This document shows positions 59,117-64,000 of a DNA stretch of 64,000 bases, piece by piece. Each line of letters opens with the position of its first letter. Within the stretch, counting starts at the first letter, position 1. Below the pieces are notes generated by a model. That model worked only from the letters and a program-made list of their open reading frames with translations. It had not been told where the DNA came from and made no database searches. Made by a program: the position numbers and the translations under genes. The stretch lies in contig NC_056422.1 of NCBI RefSeq assembly GCF_905147365.1, positions 2,172,501 to 2,236,500 of the forward strand. Reading direction: 5' to 3'. The DNA comes from Aricia agestis. Taxonomy: Eukaryota; Arthropoda; Insecta; Lepidoptera; Lycaenidae.

Positions 59117-60828
59117 GATAATAAAAATATTTAAACAATTAATATGCTAAGTACACAATGTTTCATACTTGTTTGACACGTTAGAAAAGACAAGTGTCAG
59201 ACATGGGACAAAACTGTATTGCCTATTATTTTTATTCTATTTTATTTAGGGATATAAAAATTACATGTCGGTCCAGATTTCTTATTAGTTGTGTAACTTT
59301 TTTTACCTGACACCAGATTTTCCTTTAGACAGATATTCTTCTCATAACTTTAAGAAATTATTATCAGTGTGAGTCCGACTCGCTCATGAAGGGTTCCAAT
59401 AGAGCAAAAATAGGCCAAAAATTGTGTTTTCGTATGGGTATTGGGAGCCCCCCTTAATTATTTATTTTATTATTTTTATTAAATAATAAAGTACACAATT
59501 CACATATTATAATCAAGGACTAAGTGAAAATTTCAAGTGCCTACCTATTATAGTATGGGCGCCCTAGAACATTTTTTTTTGTTTACTATCAAGCTAATTT
59601 TTTGTGAGTAGCTTCATTTTGATAAGACGAACAAGATTTTTATTTGCGAAAAATCTCGAAAGTGGTAGCTAATACAGATAAAAAGGATTTTACCCAAGGA
59701 TTTTACTTTGAATTGATGGTCCTAAAATATGGACTGTTTTATTTGTAGGACAATGTTACTCTTAAATTATATGACTAATAATCTATCAATATACAAAAAA
59801 TCAGCTCGATAGGGTTCCGTTATAGGGTTCTGTAATCAACAAAACTTGGTTGACTACCGAACTCTAAAACGGAACCCCAACAAGCAGATTGTATGGCACA
59901 TGGAATTCATTTTTAGATTAATACATATATCAATTTTAAAAAAACCTTGTAGAATACAAGACATTTTTAGATTTAACGCTATCTCAATAGGAATTACTAG
60001 AGAACTTGTGTTTAAGGCAATAATGTAAGGGACATTACATTTTAATTTTTAAGGGATAAGCATTCATTTGGATGCTGCTCATAATGATTATTATTTAATG
60101 ATTTATATTTACTATAAAAATTATAAAACAACAATTTATTACAATTTTCACATGTGAAACTAAATAGTATTAGCAATTAGCAATTTAAATTGCTATTTTT
60201 GTAATTTGTATCTATAATTTTAGTAAATAACAAGTTCACAAAGTGTTTAATTAAGAAGTTACATATACTCACTTAAAGAAGTTACATACATTCCCAAAAT
60301 AATATGGTAGGTTTTGGTCACAGAGAGAGTAGAATATTTTGTATAAGTATTATTATTATGTTTTTTCTAGTCCTTGTTTGAGTAAAATGTTATCATTAGT
60401 AATAACTGCCAAAAATTACAATCGTTACATATTTATTATAGATCTATAAAAACTTTGTTTAAAAATAACAAGTTATCTTGAACATAATAAAAAATATTAT
60501 TTATTTATTGATAACAAATACTAAAATTGTTATCTGAACATGCATTAAATATGAAGACCATAATTATTATGTTTTGTTCTCTCTGGACTTTTTTCCATTT
60601 TATGCAGTCTTTTTCAAAAAGTTTTTTTTATTGGCCAACAAAGTTGTAAGGGAACTGTATAAATATGGTCATAAATAGGTATATATTTGTCCTTTGAAAT
60701 ATGTTTTTTAAGTAAATTTATCTATATGTTATTTTACTTACATATTGGTAAAAGGTCTAATTTTGACTGTAATATAACCTATTTTAAAAATATATTAAAA
60801 TTATTTCTTATTTGTATCTATGACTTAC
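59117..60828. other. Intron stretch next to exon 2
   Basis: AT-rich. A GGGTTCCGT-family fragment lies at about 59365-59465 and a GGTTCCGTT/AACGGAACC inverted pair at about 59812-59878. Otherwise unique-looking. Confidence 0.55.
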
Positions 60829-61132
60829 CTGTTTTAATCTTTCTATGTCTGTCCTGGCTGGGTTGTAAGGCTGTGCCGTAGTGACAGTCGCCGTAGTAGC
60901 ATTTTGGTTGTATGCTGGATACTCCAAGTTCACATTCAGAAGTTGTGCGGCATTATCTCGGGGCTCGTACGCGAGGCCTCGTATCTCCAGTTCGGATGCC
61001 GTGTGCATCAGCGACTGGAGGTCCAGCTCCTGGACGTCCACCGACCCCTTGTACATGAACTCCACGAGGAGATTGATCTCCGAGAAGGGTATACCCTTCA
61101 ATATTACGATGGGGTGCTGACATGGGTTGTCC
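60829..61132 (-). CDS. BTB zinc-finger/AT-hook gene, exon 2 (BTB carboxy half)
   Basis: The acceptor ATTTTTAG ends at 61133, and AA|G makes the joining lysine. Residues 65-166 complete the BTB fold: DNPCQHPIVILKGIPFSEI, NLLVEFMYKGSVDVQE and LQSLMHTASELEIRGLAYE, with the highly conserved HPI(V/I)IL, FMYKG and A-x-x-L-x-I-x-GL blocks. After residue 121 come a polar segment (PRDNAAQLLN) and a Thr/Ala/Asn-rich part. The donor CAG|GTAAGT is optimal. The BTB domain dimerises and recruits co-regulators in this family. Confidence 0.96.
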
Positions 61133-61391
61133 CTAAAAATGATTTCAAAACAAATAACACTATCTCAGTAAATTTAAATAATAAATTATCTCTATAATTT
61201 AAAGAGTAATTTACTGTTATCAGGAGATAAAACCTGGGCATGATATTCATATGTTTATGTAACCGCACACTATAAATTAATATGAAACTGACGATTTATG
61301 TCGAAATTACTGTACCGAGCCGAGTGATTCACAAGATGAAATAGAACGGCGGTGCAAACGATGACGGAATGTTTATTTTGGCGGTACTCAC
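61133..61391 (-). other. Intron 1 between the BTB exons (259 bp)
   Basis: From AA|GTGAGT to TTTTTAG. Short and without repeats; it splits the BTB domain after residue 64. Confidence 0.9.
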
Positions 61392-61585
61392 TTGAATATC
61401 TGCTCGAAGTAGGGGCTGCAGGCGGACAGCACCAGCTTGTGCGCCTTGAGCGTGCCATCCCGGCAGGACAGCGTCACGTCCGCGAGCGCCGACGACGAGT
61501 AGATCGCCGTGAACAGCTGGCTCAGGTTCTGCAGGTGGTTGTTCCACTTGAGGTGGAACGTCTTGTCGCTCACCAGCCCCTGCAT
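61392..61585 (-). CDS. BTB zinc-finger/AT-hook gene, exon 1 (start, BTB amino half)
   Basis: The exon opens exactly at ATG after the acceptor TTTGTGGTGCAG. It encodes MQGLVSDKTFHLKWNNHLQN, ADVTLSCRDGTLKAHKLVL and SACSPYFEQIFK. The F-x-L-x-W-N-N-H start strand marks the insect TTK-type BTB group, which can form higher-order oligomers. D-V-T-L, K-A-H-K and S-A-C-S-P-Y-F are the diagnostic BTB blocks. The start is chosen because it lies at the acceptor and no earlier in-frame ATG is available in this exon; an upstream coding exon cannot be excluded. The specific ortholog is unknown. Confidence 0.95.
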
Positions 61586-61838
61586 CTGCACCACAAACAC
61601 ACACCGACACCGTCAGCCGACACTCACTTCACCACCCGAACCCGGCCCGCCGCGACCGCCACATAAAATATAATTATTACAACTTATTTTTAGAATGATG
61701 CCCGTAAAAAACACTACGTACGCGGTATGACAGTGTAATACTGCCCGCGCCGACGGAATTTTAGTGTTAAATTTTATTTATAATAATTACGGTGTAATTT
61801 TACGAAATAACACGAAGTCGCAGCGGACGAATTCTCAC

Positions 61839-62050
61839 CTCGTTAGCGCTTTTTCGACTTCCCAATATTTCACAAATAATACGGAAACATTTCACAAAAT
61901 TTTTAAATAACTTATTATGTTACACAGAAAGCCGTGTCGTAAAAAACAGAGTGGGGCACGCTGTGGCCCCCTCGCCCCCGGCCCCTCGCACACAATCAAT
62001 ATACGGAATATGAGAGCGCGGCGCGCCTCCGCGCCCCCCGCATACTTTAT
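61839..62050 (-). promoter_or_regulatory. Probable 5' UTR exon and core promoter of the BTB gene
   Basis: A donor ACGAG|GTGAGA at 61839 faces the exon 1 acceptor 253 bp away, so a non-coding first exon probably ends here. The sequence upstream is locally GC-rich (GGGGCCGGGGGCGAGGG, GGCGCGCC), and a TATAAAG lies on the minus strand near 62074-62080. The exact start site cannot be read from the sequence. Confidence 0.5.
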
Positions 62051-62079
62051 TATACCGTAATTAAATATATACAACTTTA

Positions 62080-63000
62080 TAAAGTATAGTCGGACGAAGA
62101 CATTCCGTGCTCGATTTTATATTTTTTTATTGTATTTACTTTCGATTTTTGCTCCTAATTATCCTTTCTTTCTATTTACTGTAAATGCATCATGCATACA
62201 GTATTACCACAGGTATTACAATAAATGTTGCATATCCGCACCGACGTCTGGTACAATTTTGGTATAATACTACGACTTTTCAAGTTTAATTTTACAGGAA
62301 AAAATATATAAATGTATTAATAACATTTTTAAGATATTATAATATTTAATTTTATTAATTACATTTAACCCAACTTGGGCCCCTTCCTATTAATAAAATG
62401 TTCATTGTTGGGTGGGTGTGTGTGTTTGTGTAAAAAGTACTTCAGTCTTCAATCTGTGTAGACATTAGACTATAGTGTGTCTGCGGCATACACATGCAGG
62501 CCCTCACGCACACAGACGTCGGATAGAGTAAACGGACTCAGACGGTCTTCTTTTTATTTAGATTCCATCCTTTCATTTACAATAACGTATACCTTGGCAC
62601 GGCGGCGCAGAATGCATTTCTATATTACATGTACATCGGATATATCGAGGAGGGGAAACAGGGTGAAACAGTGTGCTATAATATTTATATAGCATTTTAT
62701 TTCTACTGGCTGGAGCCGAGACGCACACACTAAAATAATAATTCATATTTATGATATGGACTTCGCAGAAGAGCGCATGAGCGTTTAAATACATAATGTA
62801 GACGCTTCATAATATTATTTTGTATTGTTTTACATTTTAAATACCTACGTTTTAAATATTATGCTGCATGTTCTAGTACATAGATGCAAATTATTCGAAT
62901 GCATTATGCACTATACGAAGAAGGTGCAATCGCGATTGCTGATTGCAATTAAAAACATGTTTAATAATTTTTTGAATTATAATATATTAATATTCTAAGT
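62080..63000. other. Upstream region of the BTB gene
   Basis: AT-rich with a GTGTG run at about 62411-62430. No second gene is recognised. Confidence 0.5.
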
Positions 63001-63115
63001 ACTTGGATGCGAGTAGCAGGAGATCGGTCATCTGACGTTCATTGAGGGAGGCCCATGTCCAGCAGTGGACAACTATAGCAGACTATAGGCTGATATGATG
63101 ATGATGGTGATGATT
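63000..63115 (+). mobile_element. RTE-type LINE 3' tail
   Basis: One frame reads RSLREAHVQQWTTIADYRLI then stop, the typical carboxy end of lepidopteran RTE-like reverse transcriptases (family memory), followed by the (GATGAT)n simple-repeat tail. Only the last about 100 bp are present. Confidence 0.75.
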
Positions 63116-63940
63116 CTTAAGACCCTTAAACTGTTGTTCAATCAAGCATAGAATAATTGCATTTTAAACTGTTTCTACTTGCAATTTATTTTCTATACTT
63201 GATCATTATTCCGGGTAATTTAATTTCATTTCAAAGAAAAAAATCATTAAATTTTACTCGAAGTATACCTACAACCTGGATATCTTATTTTCTGCTATCT
63301 AGCCTTGATATAAAATAAACAGCATCTAACTAGGTAATTTATTACATTACTATTACTATCAGTAAATTTTGCTATTTACCTTATATAAAATATATAGGAA
63401 AATTTCTAATTTGCCCTAAAATTTCTCTAATCAAAATACTTAAACCTTAACGATGCTGAATTCATTATTTTCTTCGATTTTTCAGTGGCTTTGAATCTTC
63501 GTGACATTGAGAGGGCAATATGTAGCTATTTATTATTTAGTCATTTTTAAAGAAGGTTTGTAAAGCTCTGTAAATTATTCAAAAATTAAATTGGGCTAAC
63601 AATGAGACATCTTATATCAATTGAAAAATGATTTTTAATAATTATACAAAGTACTTAATTTTAATTTGTAATTTCGTTAATTTTGAATTTGGCGCTAAAT
63701 TGTATCTGAATTCTGAATTGTCAAATTTGGCAAATTGTTTTTTTTAGTTGCAACTTTTTACTACAAAGAACATTAGAACAACAATACATTAGAATTTAGA
63801 ACTGGTGGTAGACTTGTAAACTTATAATATACTGTCGTATGTTTATGACCTATAGAAACTTTCTATAGGTCTACCACCAGAATCTGATGGCAATTTTTGA
63901 CAGCAGATTTTCAAAAAATATCCCTGATCATTGGATAAAT
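63116..63940. other. Distal upstream stretch
   Basis: AT-rich with an inverted pair CTGGTGGTAGACTTGT / TAGGTCTACCACCAG at 63801-63880. No gene seen. Confidence 0.5.
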
Positions 63941-63948
63941 TTTTATAC

Positions 63949-64000
63949 AGCTCGACAAGGCTTTAAATGGGTCACATTGACGGGAGCGCTGCTAGTAAAG
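63949..64000 (+). mobile_element. AGCTCGACAAGG repeat, cut by the window edge
   Basis: CAGCTCGACAAGGCTTTAAA matches the fragment starting at about 58180. It continues past the window. Confidence 0.55.

Noticed and set aside
61392..61585. Naming the gene as lola, ttk, bab, psq, mod(mdg4) or chinmo
   Set aside because: The BTB sequence shares only the general TTK-group blocks with what I remember of these; no diagnostic match.
61352..61666. Plus-strand frame opposite exon 1
   Set aside because: GC-rich antisense shadow of the BTB exon.

Overview
The window looks like a repeat-crowded stretch of a moth or butterfly (Lepidoptera) nuclear genome. The host signal is AT-rich DNA carrying interspersed families typical of Lepidoptera: Lep1-like Helitrons with CTAG ends, tRNA-derived SINEs, a LINE 3' end whose tail is shared with a SINE, an RTE-type 3' tail, a Tc1 relic, and many short inverted-repeat elements. 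I cannot name the species from sequence alone.

One host gene is supported. It lies on the minus strand and fills almost the whole window (about 62,080 down to about 900). Ten coding exons join in consistent reading phase: 61392-61585, 60829-61132, 16662-16854, 16217-16378, 12620-12745, 12136-12253, 10989-11121, 8596-8917, 7056-7196 and 914-1161. The predicted protein is a BTB/POZ transcription factor of the insect TTK-type group. In order it has a BTB domain (residues about 7-121), a basic and alanine-rich linker with NLS-like lysine runs, two zinc fingers (one C2H2, one C2HC; residues 360-408), three AT-hooks (around 491, 509 and 552) and an acidic serine/proline tail. It has about 647 residues to the last visible donor-like site, or 667 if that site is read through to the next stop. 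I do not recognise a specific ortholog.

Layout by position: 1-1160 holds the last visible exon and a 134-bp tandem array made from its 3' end. 1.2-17 kb holds eight exons separated by introns with SINEs, foldback elements and a purine/pyrimidine-alternating tract. 16.9-60.8 kb is one 44-kb intron packed with nested transposons. 60.8-61.6 kb holds the two BTB exons. 61.8-62.1 kb is a likely 5' UTR exon and promoter. 62.1-64 kb is upstream DNA with an RTE-like tail and the start of another repeat.

The most unusual pattern is that three splice donors of this gene (after the exons at 12136, 10989 and 914) are each followed, inside the intron, by tandem or degenerate copies of the exon's own 3' end with a donor-like GT. 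In one case this grew into a near-perfect 134-bp array that also carries regularly spaced CACGTG motifs. The intron also gives textbook examples of nesting, with target-site duplications that can be read directly.
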